A stretch of 64,000 nucleotides of DNA from Aplectana chamaeleonis (taxonomy: Eukaryota > Nematoda > Chromadorea > Rhabditida > Cosmocercidae), in contig JAPDOI010000133.1 in assembly GCA_029168955.1 (NCBI GenBank), positions 745,001 through 809,000 of the forward strand, given 5' to 3'. Shown here one piece after another: positions 20,962 through 33,688 of the stretch; within the stretch, counting starts at the first letter, position 1; every line of letters starts with the position of its first letter. The notes beneath the pieces are model-generated. The model worked only from the letters and a program-made list of their open reading frames with translations. It did no database searches and was not told the DNA's origin. Made by a program: the position numbers and the translations under genes.

Positions 20962-23900
20962 CTAAGGGAGTGTGCAGAGGCCTTCACTTGGTGAACAAGT
21001 GGCTCCTGGTGGACACTGAGAGCATGGATTCCCGACAGAGTAGATCACTTCGCCAGGGTAGTTTCCTCTGAAACGAACGCATTCACCTTTTTAGTTGACT
21101 AGTTGCAAAGATTTTTGACCGCACTCACCTTGGTGTGTAGCGACAAACAACTGTGTAGATGTTCTGACACCTAACTATTGCACATCCTAGTTTGTGAGAA
21201 TTTGCCCAGCCCATCTGGAAGAAACCTGGTTCGGATTTTTAGTAAATTCTTAACTGAATTTTTGCTGAAAGGTTTGAATAAGGACAGTTTCAGTGTTTAC
21301 ACTCCTTGTCGCTGTCGCCTCGACCCCTTTAACTCCCCATACCTAAAAACACCGAGAATAAACGAGCTCTTATGACCAGTCCTTGTAGAAACGAAGTGTT
21401 GTTTTGAACGTAGTGGTGATCGCATGAGTCCATATTGAGAAGGTAGTACCTGGCAGTGGATTTCGCAATCAGATGGAAACGATTCAAACTCTCAGATTTC
21501 AATACTCCACAAATACGTAAATTGACAGCTTTTTCCTAGTGTTTGTTAATTCCTTTTTCTTGGGAGTCAACCCCTCCAATGGTTTTTGTGGTACGAATGA
21601 CCGCGGCAGCATTATCATTCTCTAAGGCGGCGGCGGGTATATAAAGTGGCTACTCTCACTGAGTGAGTAGTTTATTGTTTAAGGCCGGTCCTAGAAGCTG
21701 ACCTTACGGCACTCTCCGGACCTCAATTTTTGACGTTCAGTAGATCTTCCCTATGACACATCACAAAGAAAGCTTCCTCGTTTTGAACCGCGGCGAGGAT
21801 AATATCTTTGTTGCTGACCGTGAAGAGGTTGGTCTCCCTGTTGCGACCCGTGACAAGCATCTTACCTAAGCCCACTGGAGCAGATGATTACCCAGAATCG
21901 CAACCCGTTTGCAGGACTCGCTGCCGATAGCAAGAGGTTGCGCTTTAGGGCAGATATCGAGTTCAACCGCAGTTACCGGCAGCAGCTGCTGCCGGAGAAG
22001 AGGGGTCTAAACCCAGTATGCGTTAGCATCATAACCTGCTGTTAGCAGCAGCTGCTGCTGATTTCATGTGATTGAATGTGGTTTCAGCCATGTGAGGCAT
22101 CCCTTATTGTGCTGTCGTACAACCATACGAGCGCGTGAGCGCTGCTGTCAAAGAACAATTCGATCTAAAGAATAAGCGATAAGCGCAGGCCTAGAGTAAT
22201 CGAGAGGCGCAGATCGGCCCTCGACTCATTGCTAGGAAGAACTAATATTTGTCAACCGACGCAAGTGGGTTGGACACAAGGAAAGATGTAGGGTAGCTTC
22301 AAAGTATCTGGGATCGACAATAACAGCTGAAGGCGCCATTGTTCATGAGGCCACTGGCCGCGTCAATGCTATGTGGTCTAAATGAAGCCTCACAACTGGC
22401 TCCTTGTGCGATAGGAAGATTTCCGATCACCTTAAGTGCAAGGCCTACAGTTCTGAATTACGACCTGCTGCGCTTCATGGCTCTGGCCCGCGACCAAAAG
22501 GGCAGAATGTCGTTTTAGCGTCACTGGAGCGAAAATGCTGAGTAAACTGGAGCGACGGTATTACACGTCTTGACCATGTTCTATCAGAGCATTCGGAAGC
22601 GTTGAGGTGTTGCTTTTATTGCTTAATTATTCCGTGAATCAAGATTGAGATGTACGATTTTTGCCTGCACGGTAAAGACGAACTTTCGCAAGAGATCGCT
22701 CTAGATTAGGAAGTTCTCGACAAAAAAGGGAGGAAATCTGCGGCAGCGGTGGCTGGACACGCTGTGCGAACAATCTGAAGGTCCCCAGCAGAAGCAGGGT
22801 CTGGAAAAGTGGCGCTAACGAAACTTACATGCAGACTCTGCAACGTAGAGGGACAAAGGCTGGATAAGATTGAGGAGTAAGGTTCCAACAATGATAGTTG
22901 TTTATCAAAACTTGCCGGGGAAAGAGGTATAAACACTGAACCAAATCTTTTCTCGCGCGCTACTCACCCTTACGAAGGAGGTGATCGGCGTGCCAACGTG
23001 ATGATCCCTAAACGTCACCTTCATTCCGGGGCCGGAAACCTCTCGTACAATTCTCCACCAAGATTTCACAGCCTCAATTTCGAAGATGTCGTTATTGAAA
23101 GTCTTCAGCGATGCACAAAGTTTATGTTACCTGTTCGGCGGCTGATTCCCAATCAGTGGATATAGTGGAGTCTATACGAGCAAAGTTCTCCCCAACGCCG
23201 TTTCGTGACGTGCCCGGGGATCTGGCGGATGGGCATCCTATAGCATACTGAAGTGCCTGTGTTTCCAAGTCGCAGTTGTATCTCTGCAAAGTTTTCAACC
23301 TTTCCGACTTTCTAAATAGGGCATGATACATCACTCACCATAAATCGCATGTTGGATCCTTTTGGTAGGAGATAACCAGTATTCTTAGCGACCTGTCCTA
23401 ACGCTAGGATACTTCTGAATATAAATTTCACATTATGAATCGTACACTTACTTTTTATGGGTAAAGTCCCACTTATGTGTCGCGAACTTGCCCTGTGAAG
23501 AACGTGAGCGTACCTTCGGTAATTGTGCATGTCGCGGAAGCGGAATCTTAGAGTGTCGGTCATTCCTTTGTTTTGCTGACATCTTGCATTCTCGGCTGAA
23601 ATTAGGTATTTCGAAATGTAGTAGATATTGTGGTTTTGGATTGTGTGTGCCGTGTACGTATCATCCACGAGGGCGCTATGTGGGATAGCAAATTAAGCAA
23701 AAGTTGACATTCAGCTTGTGCGGCGCAGCTTGATCCGCTATGAGAATTCCACTACTGGAAGACTTCCAAAACCATCTCATTTTTATAATGTAAACGCTAA
23801 AACAACACATGTGCTTTGGGGTGAGCCCCAGAGCATTTTTTTGAAAAAGTTCAGTACGTCAAATGACCCTTCAAAGAAAATTTTGAGCTCAATTGATTCA

Positions 23901-26900
23901 AGAACACAAACGTTAGGTTTAGCTCGGCTTTAAGAAAATCAACTCTGGTCGGCTGTAGGTGTTTCTGTAGAAGTCTGTAGCAAGAACCATTCTAAGATTC
24001 AAAGAGCGCGCGCCAGATCTGACCAGAAAGATTTGATCACCTTTCTAATGGGTTGGGAAGCCAAGCCAGGTTCTCTAATAAGAAAAGAGCAAGCGAACGC
24101 TATCAGAAACCTCTTCGAAGACGACCAGGGGGGTGACACGGATCAACGCGGCGATGAGGTACAGGGAGTTCCACACCGCACGCACGCGCCACTTGAATTC
24201 AAATCGGTACGCGTGCTAGCGACATTGCGCGTTCCTACCCCAGCCGCCACAATCATGCATGCCAATCTGGAGGCGCAACGCCGTACGTACGCGTGAAAAT
24301 TTGAATTCAAACCGTGACGCGTGCTTTTGGCGCTCCCTGACGCTCGCTGCCGCGTTCATGCATGCCACCCCAGCTTGAGGCAAATGTTTGTTATGTGCGT
24401 TGAAGCATGAGTAAATGTGAAGAGTAGCTCTGAAAGGGTATTAATGCCCTACTTATTGTTAGGCGGGTGTGCGCGTAGCTTGAAACATCGACGCTTATTC
24501 ACAATAAATCAGTTGGCAAAACTTGTTGGAGTTGAACCTGGTGATGAGTTCAGCGTCACCACCGCACGACCGGGTGTCGTGGGGTTGGAAGCTTCCATAC
24601 ACAGTCCAGTGTTCACTTCACATGTCGATGGTGAATGCGCAGTGCATGGTCCACCTGAAGAACAACCAGGTCCAGAAATGTAAATGACATCTCCTGTTTT
24701 CAACACCCTGAACATCAAGACTTTATGCAAAGTACATTGACACTCTCCGCGTATAATAACTCACGCGTGATTATAGATACATGCTACAGAGGTGACAGAG
24801 GTGATACTTCCACAGACAACTTCTGCGCAACCGACAGCTGTGGTGGAAGCGTAGATCAGCTGTGATAATATGTATTAGTAGACTGAACTAGATATATTGA
24901 ATACAGCGATGCCGTAGACCCCCGTCAGACTTGGACGATGACTCTTCTGAATCTGTCTGCCTCCGCCTGCTCAGGAACTCGTGATTGTCACTGAGAACCA
25001 CTACTCGTTGTTGTGATATGTAAGGCAAAATAGCATGCTGCTGTTTCCACGAAGCCAAATTTCACGTTTCGCGCGTACGTTTAGCATTTTCTGTTGTGAT
25101 AACGACGAGATTGACTCATACTGTGGTTGAGCGTAGAAAGAATGGCACAGTGCATGCACCTCTTTGTAGTCATAAAGTGTGGTTGAATGAGACTGGGCGA
25201 TCATGAGGCCGTCGTGCGTGGCAGGCGACCGTCGAATGAGCCTCTCTCGGACGAGTGTTTAAACGGTTGCCTCCTCTGATGCAGAGCTGATTGATTACTT
25301 GCTGACAGCCGCTGCCGGCCCCGCTCCTAGTGAATGGCTGTGGGGGAAGGCTCGCTGTCGTTATGCATGCTCGTCCGAGAGTGGCACACGCGACAGCCGC
25401 CTCCCACGTACGACGGCCGCACGGTCGGCCAGTCTCATTCGGACACACCTTAGAACCACTGTAACGTAGTTATTTACAGATTTTTTTCAAGCTTCCGCAT
25501 CGCGTGTTCTCATTGGAGCGCCCTAACCAGAGTCGCATTCTCTTTGAAACCGCTAGCCTCTCTGCTCTAAATAAAATGAGGAAATTTTTATTAGCCATAG
25601 CCTCTAATTTGTTCTCAAAATTACACCGGGACGATTGATTTAAGAACTTCATCGTTGAAAATCATTTTTGCAAATATCAAAAATCAATGAAAATAAAAAG
25701 CGAATGCAAAGTAGAATGATAAGTCAAAAATATTTTTTGAACAGCGAAGGCTCTAGAGATTCTTTGATTATTCTATTTTTTGATGTTGGACTTGCTAACT
25801 AGTAGTCTGTTACCTATTGTACGACTTACTTGGAATGAGTCGAAAATTTAACTTTTTGATACTGCTATCATGCCATAGGAATGAATTTTTATATCAAAAT
25901 GATTGGTTTAAAAAATGCATATAGTATAGTATTAACGCTAATATAGTATGGGAGAGAGTTCGCTGTAGTTACCTCAAGGTGACCTGCAGGCCCAGCGGCG
26001 CAGTCATACCAAATCACATCCTCACGAACTCGAAGTGACATGCGAGAGACGTCCAGGTGACTTGAAGTTCACGTCACCTCGAGGTCTCTGGCTGTCACCT
26101 GGAGGTCGTGAGGATGTGGATGGACATTAGTCCTGCGCTCGACCTGCAGGTCGCATCCATGTGACAACCACGAGTTCCTGAGTGAGTCTGGCAGACAATA
26201 GTTTCCTCTACTAAACATGCATTAGATAGGGTCGACTGCCGTAGGTGACCAGAGTCAAGAATGCAGTGGGAAACGGACTGTCGCAGTCACCCGCAAACAA
26301 GGTGTTCATTAAAGCGCAAAACTCGCATATCGACCGGGTGGAGTGCAGACGACTGCGGATGCTTGGGGTTAGGAGGCAGCGGGACTCGCTGGCGCTGCCT
26401 GTGTATCTTCAGTTTCCGGGTGAAATTTATTTCCGTTCATCGAGTGCGTCTGCGGTCGTACGCTGAGTCTCCTTCTCCGCACACTCTCGCTTTCTCTATC
26501 TTCATTCCGCACAAGCACCCGAGGGAACAGAGTAAATTAGGCTCGGAATCAGACGATACACGCGTGAGACATCAGTATCGACTGGGTGAATTGCGGACAC
26601 AGAAAAACAGATACAGATAAACTCTTCGGGTACATTTTCTTAATTCGTCTCCCACGACTTCAGTGTGCATCGACTGGATGGGAGTCAGCCGGAAGGCATG
26701 GAGGCAAACCCAATCGTAGCCCATGGTTTGCGTTCATGAATCCCAGCCCTGATGGCGGCCGAAAACAAACATTTGCAAACTCCTCCATATTCTTGCCGGC
26801 CTCGTACACGTTTCCATTGGGCCATTGAATATAATACACTTGCGCGGTCCACTCTGACGCCTTCCCATCTATTCCAATGTTCCTTCCACTGAAATTCTCA

Positions 26901-29298
26901 ACGAAATTTAAACTGGATCATATAAAAATTACAGTACTGTGCTTATCTGGGCCAAATTCCGGTCCGCAATTGCGTCTCGACACGCTTTGCGGCCGCACGC
27001 GCCCGAGTCAGTCGCGTTTCTAGCGCCAAAGCCGACTCGATATGGCTTTTTTATACAGTTTCCTTCAATTTTGTTTAGTTTCCAGTTACTAAACCCCACC
27101 TAGAGTCAACAGATCGGCGGCTGCGGCGCTGGAAACTCTTCCGACTCGAAAGCGCGCGGCCGCAAAGCGTGTCGAGACGCAATTGCGGACCGGAATTTGA
27201 CCCAGATAAGCACAGTATTATGGAAGTGTTGAGAAACCAACTGGGCAAAGTTGACCGCATGTCCTGGCACGGTGAAAGCAGCAGTTGGACAGTGTTGAAG
27301 TTCTGTTCGCGCCAAATTTTCAAGCTCGCAGCTCCATTTCTGAATATGTAAAACGATTGATGCTACCGGACTGAATAAGTACAGTGTGTCTACCGAGAAT
27401 GCAGAAACTTTTCAGAGGCGAAGTCTGGCGCGATTCTCCCAGTACGCACCAAGACCCCTGTCGAAAAAAAGTCTGTGGGGTTGTACCTTCGCTATGGCAG
27501 CTTCTTCAAGACAGCTACCGTGGGAGAAATGAAGTGCCACAACTGACTAGCAAATGTGACGCCACGGTATCACATGAATCTTCACAACTGTGTGGATGCG
27601 ATCGATCCTGCTAAATCTTAGCTTGAGTGAACCAAGTCAATACCTTACCATCTTGTAGATGTTTTCGCCTGTTGGCAAATGCTTGTTGTCCTTGTCTCTT
27701 ATCGCTCCTCGAGCGAGTGCTGAACGCTGACCGTTTTGTATGTCCAGCGTGGCTTGCCTGACAAAGTCACTCATTTCTACATTTCCGCATCCAAAAGCTG
27801 AAAAAAGTCAACTGTCTTTTGTCCCAGGTTTAGAGACCTAAGGTGTAACCCACGTGATCCGTAGCCGTCTGCGTAGCAACGTGGCAGCACCTTCAATCCA
27901 AAATGGAATTCAACATTGTATACATACAAGGGAATGACCAGACCGTGTTACCAGAACTACGCATACAGCCATGTTTTTCTAATCGACTACACTCCCTCAC
28001 CCCGGGTAGTCATAGTAGCCCCATTCTAGCTGTCCGACTAATATTGAAAAAAAGTTTTGAACCGAAGTGAAGATCCTTCTATGCGTACTACCTTTAAGCT
28101 ACCGTAACCCACCATTATATCGAGAGAGGTAACAAACGGACCTCAGATCCGAGTTATACACCCTGAACCAGCTCCCTGGACAAAGTTTCAGCTGAAAATT
28201 TTTCTTGACCCCTGCACCCCCCCCCCCGAAAATGGGATTGGGCTGCCAAGGTGCTCCGGAGGTCAAGAAATGGTTCTGCCTAAGAGTATGAGGTTCGCTC
28301 GGCGTTTTCTTGGATGTTGACGGAAGGTTACCGCTCACGGACTTCTATCAAGAAAATCTTTGCTACAGAAAAAAAGTTGCTATGCTGTTTTTTGAGACGA
28401 ATGCTTTCTAGCAAAGCTCATATGAGAGTTTACCAATCTTCTCATGGGAAAAGCATCAAGTATTTTGAAAAGAATTACATGGCAAGACAGATCAACACCA
28501 ATGGCAATTTTTGAGGAAGGATGCAAAACAGAAATTCCTCTCGCAGTAGAAGCAAATTACAAAACTAACATGGCCGCAACATTCATCTTCCACGCATTCG
28601 CCAATTCCACTAGGGAAAAGCTTTTACACTAGGGAAAAGCGTTGCGATTGGGCTGTCGAGTTGACCGTGACGGCCATTGATTTACTTATCCTGCATGGTG
28701 CCATGCGCATTTTCCAAAATGAGCGAAACTTATGTGACACAATTAGCGGTGAATTTAGCGTTCCGAATCTCTCAACAAGAAGGCGTTATACGAATCTTGG
28801 GTTGCGAGAGTTTAGCGACATCTCCAGGCTTTGCGCTTATACTCGAAGGAGCAATGCTATTAGCATAAATACTGTTTGAAAGGTGTAAAGAGACCTACGT
28901 CGAGTAGAGAAATATTGATTTTCATCGACTTTGCGGCCATTGCAGCTGCTATTGCCCGCAGATTTTTCCGCGTGGAGGACTTTAGGTTTGGTAATATCTC
29001 GTGGAGCGTGATTTTCTATTGGGAGTACCGTGTTTTGCTGTTTTGAATGGTTGTTCTTCGTTCCTATGACGGCTGGTGTCGATAAACTGTTATTGAAATG
29101 CTGCATAGTACTCGAACAGATGGTAAGGTGTTCTTACGACTACCGGGTAGGTAGTCTATCAGAAAAAAACATGGATGTGTGGGCAGTTCTGGCAAGTCGA
29201 TCTGGTCATTCCCTTGTTAGATAGTATTATTATCAGACAAGTGGAAAACCTACCGATGCCCAGATGAGAAGAAACTTTGTGCCAGTGGATGCCCACAT
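20962..29298 (-). CDS. double-CAP secreted protein, gene A (frameshifted in exon 5)
   Basis: SCP/TAPS (Ancylostoma-secreted-protein) type with two CAP domains. Exons: 29254-29298 (signal peptide MWASTGTKFLLIWAS), 27854-27890, 27649-27797, 27242-27339, 26771-26913, 24765-24859, 24538-24707, 23514-23595, 23339-23414, 23131-23283, 22968-23072, 21129-21214, 20962-21067. Domain 1 (exons 3-7) has MSDFVRQATL, KWSCELENLA, ASTTAVGCAEVVC; a Thr/Pro linker follows (NPTTPGRAVV). Domain 2 has MTDTLRFRFRDMHNYRRS, YNCDLETQALQYA, GVGENFAR, MGWANSHKLGCAIV and VVCRYTPRGNYPGEVIY, a good CAP2 signature, ending SEGLCTLP. All junction phases agree except exon 5, which is one base longer than in gene B (GGAAGGAAACATT against GGAGAAAACATT). 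This breaks the frame unless it is a sequence error. Expected product about 447 residues, secreted; family members are immune modulators of host contact. Confidence 0.88.
24190..24375. repeat. two direct repeats in intron 7 of CAP gene A
   Basis: TTGAATTCAAATCGGTACGC... at 24193 recurs as TTGAATTCAAACCGTGACGC at 24301, both followed by CGTGCT and later CATGCATGCC. The corresponding intron of gene B is only 96 bases and lacks it. Confidence 0.55.
25175..25450. mobile_element. MITE of the AAGTGTGYCC family in CAP gene A intron 5
   Basis: TA|AAGTGTGGTTGAATGAGACT at the left, AGTCTCATTCGGACACACCT|TA at the right, with arms rich in GGCCGTCGTRCGTGG. Same family as 16345-16627. Confidence 0.85.
25977..26155. 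mobile_element. palindromic MITE in CAP gene A intron 5
   Basis: ACCTGCAGG...ATCACATCCTCACGA...GAGAGACGTCCAGGTGAC is mirrored by GTCACCTGGAGG, TCGTGAGGATGTGGAT and CGACCTGCAGGT. The whole stretch can fold on itself. Confidence 0.7.
26938..27215. mobile_element. Tc1-type MITE in CAP gene A intron 4
   Basis: TA|CTGTGCTTATCTGGGCCAAA at the left and TTTGACCCAGATAAGCACAG|TA at the right. The arms include TTCCGGTCCGCAATTGCGTC and TCGACACGCTTTGCGGCCGC. Gene B carries the empty site (GCAGTACTGTGG, around 37695), proving a TA duplication on insertion. The other copy is 48175-48454. A central TATAAAAAAGCC may be a relic of the parent promoter. Confidence 0.95.
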
Positions 29299-30160
29299 GT
29301 TGACTGTCTGTTGTGCTTCAAACTAAAAGTGCTGCTACCAATGGTCATGACAGAGGCGATGAGCCGTAAACATGTGGGGTGGGAAAGAACAAAGCGGAAG
29401 TCGATAAGGAGGAGAAGGAGTAATGGCTAATCTGATGAAGTCTTGAGTTTGATGGCCGCCAATAAAATTATTTTCGATTATCGGAAAAAATCAAAAGTTT
29501 GAAAGGATTTGGTGGCCCAGGCACTGCGCAGAAAAGATGATCAGAAGATTACTTGTTAGCCTTATATATCAATCCTAAAGTACATGGAACTTCTTGATAT
29601 ATTTGATGATTCATCTGAGACGACATAGCATTTATGACTAAATCTTGTCCTATCAAATATGATTAATTGGAGACCGTCTGGAGAATTTCTAGAGCGTGAG
29701 CTTTGGTTGCACTCCCGACCAAAAAAAGAGCCCAGGAAAGAAATTTTGAATCAAATAATTACGGGGAACGTTTACTTGCATGAATGAAGTACGGTTTTAG
29801 TTTCGATAGAATTTACAAGGAAGGCAATTAAAATAACTTGCCAGTTTTTCAACGCTCACGAAAAGTTAGATATGGTATCGACGAATGAAGTCTTGATCCC
29901 GGTCATGAACGATCTCATTGTAAGCCTAGTATCGTCTGATCGGATGTTTTTTGCTCTGGAGATGTCGTTCTGCACATGTTATTTTGCAACATAGTCGAGT
30001 TTGCCGGTCAAAGCAAATGTCGATCCTCCCGCTGGGCTTTTGATTCTGCAGTTAGTTGTTACTGTAGGCTTCTGGAACTAGAAGGTTAGTTGGGTATTAT
30101 TTCCGTCACGTTTTCACACTCACTTTCTCCCTCTCACTCATCCCGCTCGCTGGCGTCTGA
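29299..30160. promoter_or_regulatory. upstream region of CAP gene A
   Basis: The first about 110 bases upstream (minus strand) are conserved with gene B: GCTTTGTTC, CCCACATGT, ACGGCTC, TCATGACCAT and ACAGTCARCATG. No TATA box is seen. ACAG just before the ATG could accept a spliced leader (inference). The rest has no gene that I recognise. Confidence 0.5.
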
Positions 30161-30164
30161 AGGA

Positions 30165-30600
30165 GCAGTATGACCTCTCAGCCAATACACTGCTGTGGGT
30201 GCCATGAGCGCTCGAGCTGCCTGAACGATACGCTTCCATTCCGAATGATTTGTAGCAATAGATCCAGCATTAAGGACACTGCACCGTTATATCTTCAGAT
30301 CATCCTAGATTTCTTTCAGCCATGCCTTTCTAGGGGCCGTTCGTTGGATCTTCCAGTGCAGTGGACGTTTCCTCCATAGCATGCTGTACGGTAGCCGGCT
30401 AGCGTCCATCCTGCATTCGTGTCCAAACCAATCGTCTGGTCTGGACTTGGCTTTCGAAAGTGGGCTGGTGATCACATCGCTCCCTGATGATTTCGTTGCG
30501 TATGCGGCTACAAAGGGTAATACGGAGGATCTGGCTCAAGCATCGCATCTGGAGGAGCTCGAGTTTCACCAGGTCTGACTTCAGCAGTGTTCATGTTTGC
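30165..30600 (-). pseudogene. RTE-type LINE reverse transcriptase, C-terminal remnant
   Basis: The minus-strand translation gives LQMRCLSQILRITLCSRIRN then EIIRERCDHQP, RRLVWTRMQDGR and, after frameshifts, SEWKRIVQAARALMAPT. This matches the conserved tail of RTE-clade polymerases (RCLRxILGI...RIRNExIR...RRLRWxGHVxRM...). Stops and frame changes show it is dead. Confidence 0.75.
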
Positions 30601-30634
30601 GAGCCGAATAATAGTTTAGTAATTATCAATTTTG

Positions 30635-30965
30635 GTCGTAGGATTTGGTTACAAACCGCGCGAGGACGCGTTTTCACGTCTTTTTCGTCCTTGTTAATTA
30701 ATTCGCTTCAAATTCAACTTTGAGGGAACCTAGCGCGATATTCATGATCCTGGCATTGAGGTCACCCAATGGTAAAGCATCTGCGGGGAGGGGGTTACGT
30801 TAAGAACTATAGAAGTTTCGCAACGAGCCAAGTTTGAAATTACGTGACGGAGTGGGCGCGACCGTCTCTGTCTGCGTTTCCCTGTGTCAACCGGAATATA
30901 GAGGGCTAGTTGATTGCGAAACATCTATAGTTCTCAACGAAGTCTGGACAATGGCTACAGCACCT
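30635..30965. repeat. 330-bp repeat, first copy
   Basis: GCGCGAGGACGCGTTTTCAC...TTCATGATCCTGGCATTGAGG...AAGAACTATAGAAG...CTATAGTTCTCAACGAAGTC recurs at 31605-31925. An inverted repeat (TTAAGAACTATAGA / TCTATAGTTCTCAA) bounds the inner 150 bases. A third, inverted piece lies at about 31030-31090. Confidence 0.7.
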
Positions 30966-31347
30966 GGGTATGAAAATCACTCTTGTTTCGCATAATGTCA
31001 AGTTTGAAGCGAGTTATTCAAGAAGGACTAAAAGGCGCGAAAACGCATACGCGCGCGCTTTCTGGCCAAATCCTACGAGCGGTAGTGTAGCATGAGTTGC
31101 AGCCATATGGAGTTCCGGTTTTTACGTCAAATGTTTTGGACATTCTCTTGGTGTAGAGTTGATGATCAGTTGAACCGAAATGCTTTTTTCATGTAGTGTT
31201 TTCGCGATAAGTTCGTTGCCTTCATTGAGAAGGATGATTTATTTATTGAGCACGTCGCTTAATGCTAACGTAATAAAACAATCTTCTAAGAATCAACCAC
31301 TAGCGTGAAGTAAGAAGTTATTTGAACGAGTATTTCAACGACAAGTA

Positions 31348-31600
31348 CTAAGAGCGCCCTAGCTTCTTTGCAGAGCGCTCGAATTTCAACAAGGCGAAAC
31401 CTGTGGTTAGCGGCATGATGTCGAGGTTAAGGAAGGTGAAGGTAGATCCTGCTCTGCAAGTAAATGATAAGGCTTTTGTATTGCCTTCAGGTACTAGATG
31501 TGAGATCCTCATTAATGTTCCTCTGGTTCTGGAGGGGATTCGCGCATACAACTGTAAAAGCCTGTAAAATGTAGAAGCCTGTAGAATGACGTACAATACC
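31348..31600 (-). pseudogene. CR1-like LINE C-terminal fragment
   Basis: The minus frame reads YARIPSRTRGTLMRISHLVP then ALSFTCRAGSTFTFLNL, equivalent to SSRTRDGLEKISYGI and SFTCRAGSRFLSL in the element at 63033. It abuts the second 330-bp repeat. Confidence 0.7.
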
Positions 31601-31604
31601 GCTC

Positions 31605-31925
31605 GAAGAATTTGGTCAGACAGTGCGCGAGGACGCGTTTCCGCGTCTTTTTCGTCTTTCAAAGAAGTTTCAACTTGAGGTAAATTAGGGTAATATTCAT
31701 GACCCTGGGGTTGAGGGCTACCCAACGGTATAGTGTTTGGGGGGGGGAGGTTCTTTGAGAACTATAGAAGGTCCGCAATCAGCCGGATTTGTAATTGCGG
31801 TATCGTGACGAAGGGGGCATGACCGTCGCAGTCTGCGTTTCCCCGCGTCTACCGTATGTGGAGACCTGGTTGATTTCAGAAAATCTATAGTTCTTAACGA
31901 AACCCCGACAGTGGCCACTCTTATA
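31605..31925. repeat. 330-bp repeat, second copy
   Basis: Same order of words as 30635-30965, with GCGCGAGGACGCGTTTCCGC, GAACTATAGAAGG and CTATAGTTCTTAACGAAACC. Confidence 0.7.
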
Positions 31926-33447
31926 GTCGCCTAATATTTATGATGATCGATATACAGGTCTGGAAAACGCCTCCGCGATAGTCGTTCGACACGCACGCCG
32001 ACCGCGTGGGCGGACAATCCCGTTCAATCTGACTTTATGTTCTTCTATTTGTTATCGGTCTAGCTTTATTTTGTGGTCTGTTCTAGTGTGATGGCTGTGA
32101 ATAACGAGAAAATTACCATATTTAGATTGCGAACATTATCATATTACTTAGTCCTCACATAGTCTAGCATAGCCAGTTTTGATAGAGCTTCCTGGTGACT
32201 CCAAATTTCGACTCTTTTTCTGATAATGATCAATTTTCAAAGTGATGCAAACTTAAAGACCCAAGATCGAAATCTGACCTGAGTGCGAGACTTTTGATTC
32301 TTCGGAACCTTCACACTTCATATTCTCTGAGGTACAGGATCCTCGAATTTATCAACGGAGTTGTTGCACAAACAGTTTGGTTCAGTGCTACAAATTGTGT
32401 TGACGATTTCGTCGTTGTAAAAAATGGTTTATTCACAATATGTTATTTCAAATAGCAAAACATTGGGTTAGAGGTCGCTAAGCTGCTCTATTAAACCACA
32501 CCGGCCTCAAAAAGCAACTTAAAAATCAACGGAGGGCATCACTGATCTCGTAGCGATTGACAAAGTGGTGCTGGTTTGTGTTTTAATCGACGATTTCATG
32601 AAAGAGCATACACGATTTCGAGTGGTATGTCAGGGTTTGGGCAGGGGTTAGGGCGTCGGCGCCTTACATGATTGCCCTGCAAATGCTGGAGCTTACTAAT
32701 AAATGGTGTATCAGCTGTGTTGGGGCTGCTCCAGCTTTTTAGATAGGGTTGACGAGGGTGCGATTAATCAGTATTCTCCAGCCCTCGCGGTACGATCCTG
32801 AAAGGCGCAGATGCCCTAACCCCTGCGGCAAGCTGTTGGTGAAACCTGTAGACCTAGTTTGACCAGACTTCCTGGAAAACTGTATTGTTAGGAGAGAATC
32901 CAGAGCTAGCGATAGACATCAGTTGACATGATAGAAAAATAGGGCTTGCCTTTGTTGGTTGATGGAAGTCGCGCTCACCTCGCAAAGACTAGAGAAACTA
33001 TATAAATGGACGGGGCTCGTGGCTGCCGATTGAAATCTCACTGAAGGGGGGGGGGATGAGGGGATCTCACGAATACCGCAGTACCGCCGCCAATGATCGC
33101 GTCCAGTCCATCAGCTCGACTAAGTGCGGCTAAAGGCCTTCAGATGCAAGCGTTATCCTTCGGAATTGTCGCAGCGTCGCAGTCAGGTCTTAGAGAAGCG
33201 CATAGGGAAACGTAGACGAAAACAGGGCATAAAACACCTCAGGTACGCATTGCTGGAACAGGCGGGTGTAAACGGTGCCCACGAATCGCTCGCTAAACAG
33301 TCTCATTGCAACTCTAAGGTTCAGTCAGTGGTCCAGAATGGCAGTTTATCACCTTCCCACCTAATGCTTATTATAAAACGCACTGAAAGGTATGATAAAT
33401 CACAAAAAACGAAACGGTGGAACGCAATACAGGAACACTAATTCGTA
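31926..33447. other. no intact gene recognised
   Basis: A half copy of the AAGTCTGTCC MITE family ends near 32033 (GGGCGGACAATCCCGTTCAA). A segment at 32640-32880 looks like degraded coding sequence but I cannot place it. 33360-33447 is the distal 3' untranslated region of CAP gene B (TTGTGATTTATC on minus). Confidence 0.35.
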
Positions 33448-33672
33448 AAGTCCGTCCAAATGAGACCACGCGATCGGCGTATGTGTCCGCCATCTTTCGC
33501 GCGGGCATTTTTCGGACTACTAAGTCGATCAGCCGGAAAGTTAGACGAATAGTTAGTCATATCACAGTCAGCTGTTTGAACCTTGGTAAGGTTTGTACGG
33601 AAATTGCCGTCGTAACGGCCGCTCGGCACGCACGCTGACGGCGTGGGCAGGCAGTGTCATTCGGACAGACTT
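33448..33672. mobile_element. MITE in the 3' UTR of CAP gene B
   Basis: TA|AAGTCCGTCCAAATGAGACC at the left, GTCATTCGGACAGACTT|TA at the right. It begins 16 bases after the gene B stop codon. Gene A has the same flanking 3' sequence without it. Confidence 0.88.
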
Positions 33673-33688
33673 TACTTCAGTGGTGGTT

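Noticed and set aside
21590..21760. Possible small RNA gene: GGGTATATAAAG followed by CCTCAATTTTTGACG (Sm-site-like)
   Set aside because: No recognisable snRNA or spliced-leader sequence or stem-loops around it; it lies in CAP gene A intron 11 and short Sm-like words are frequent.
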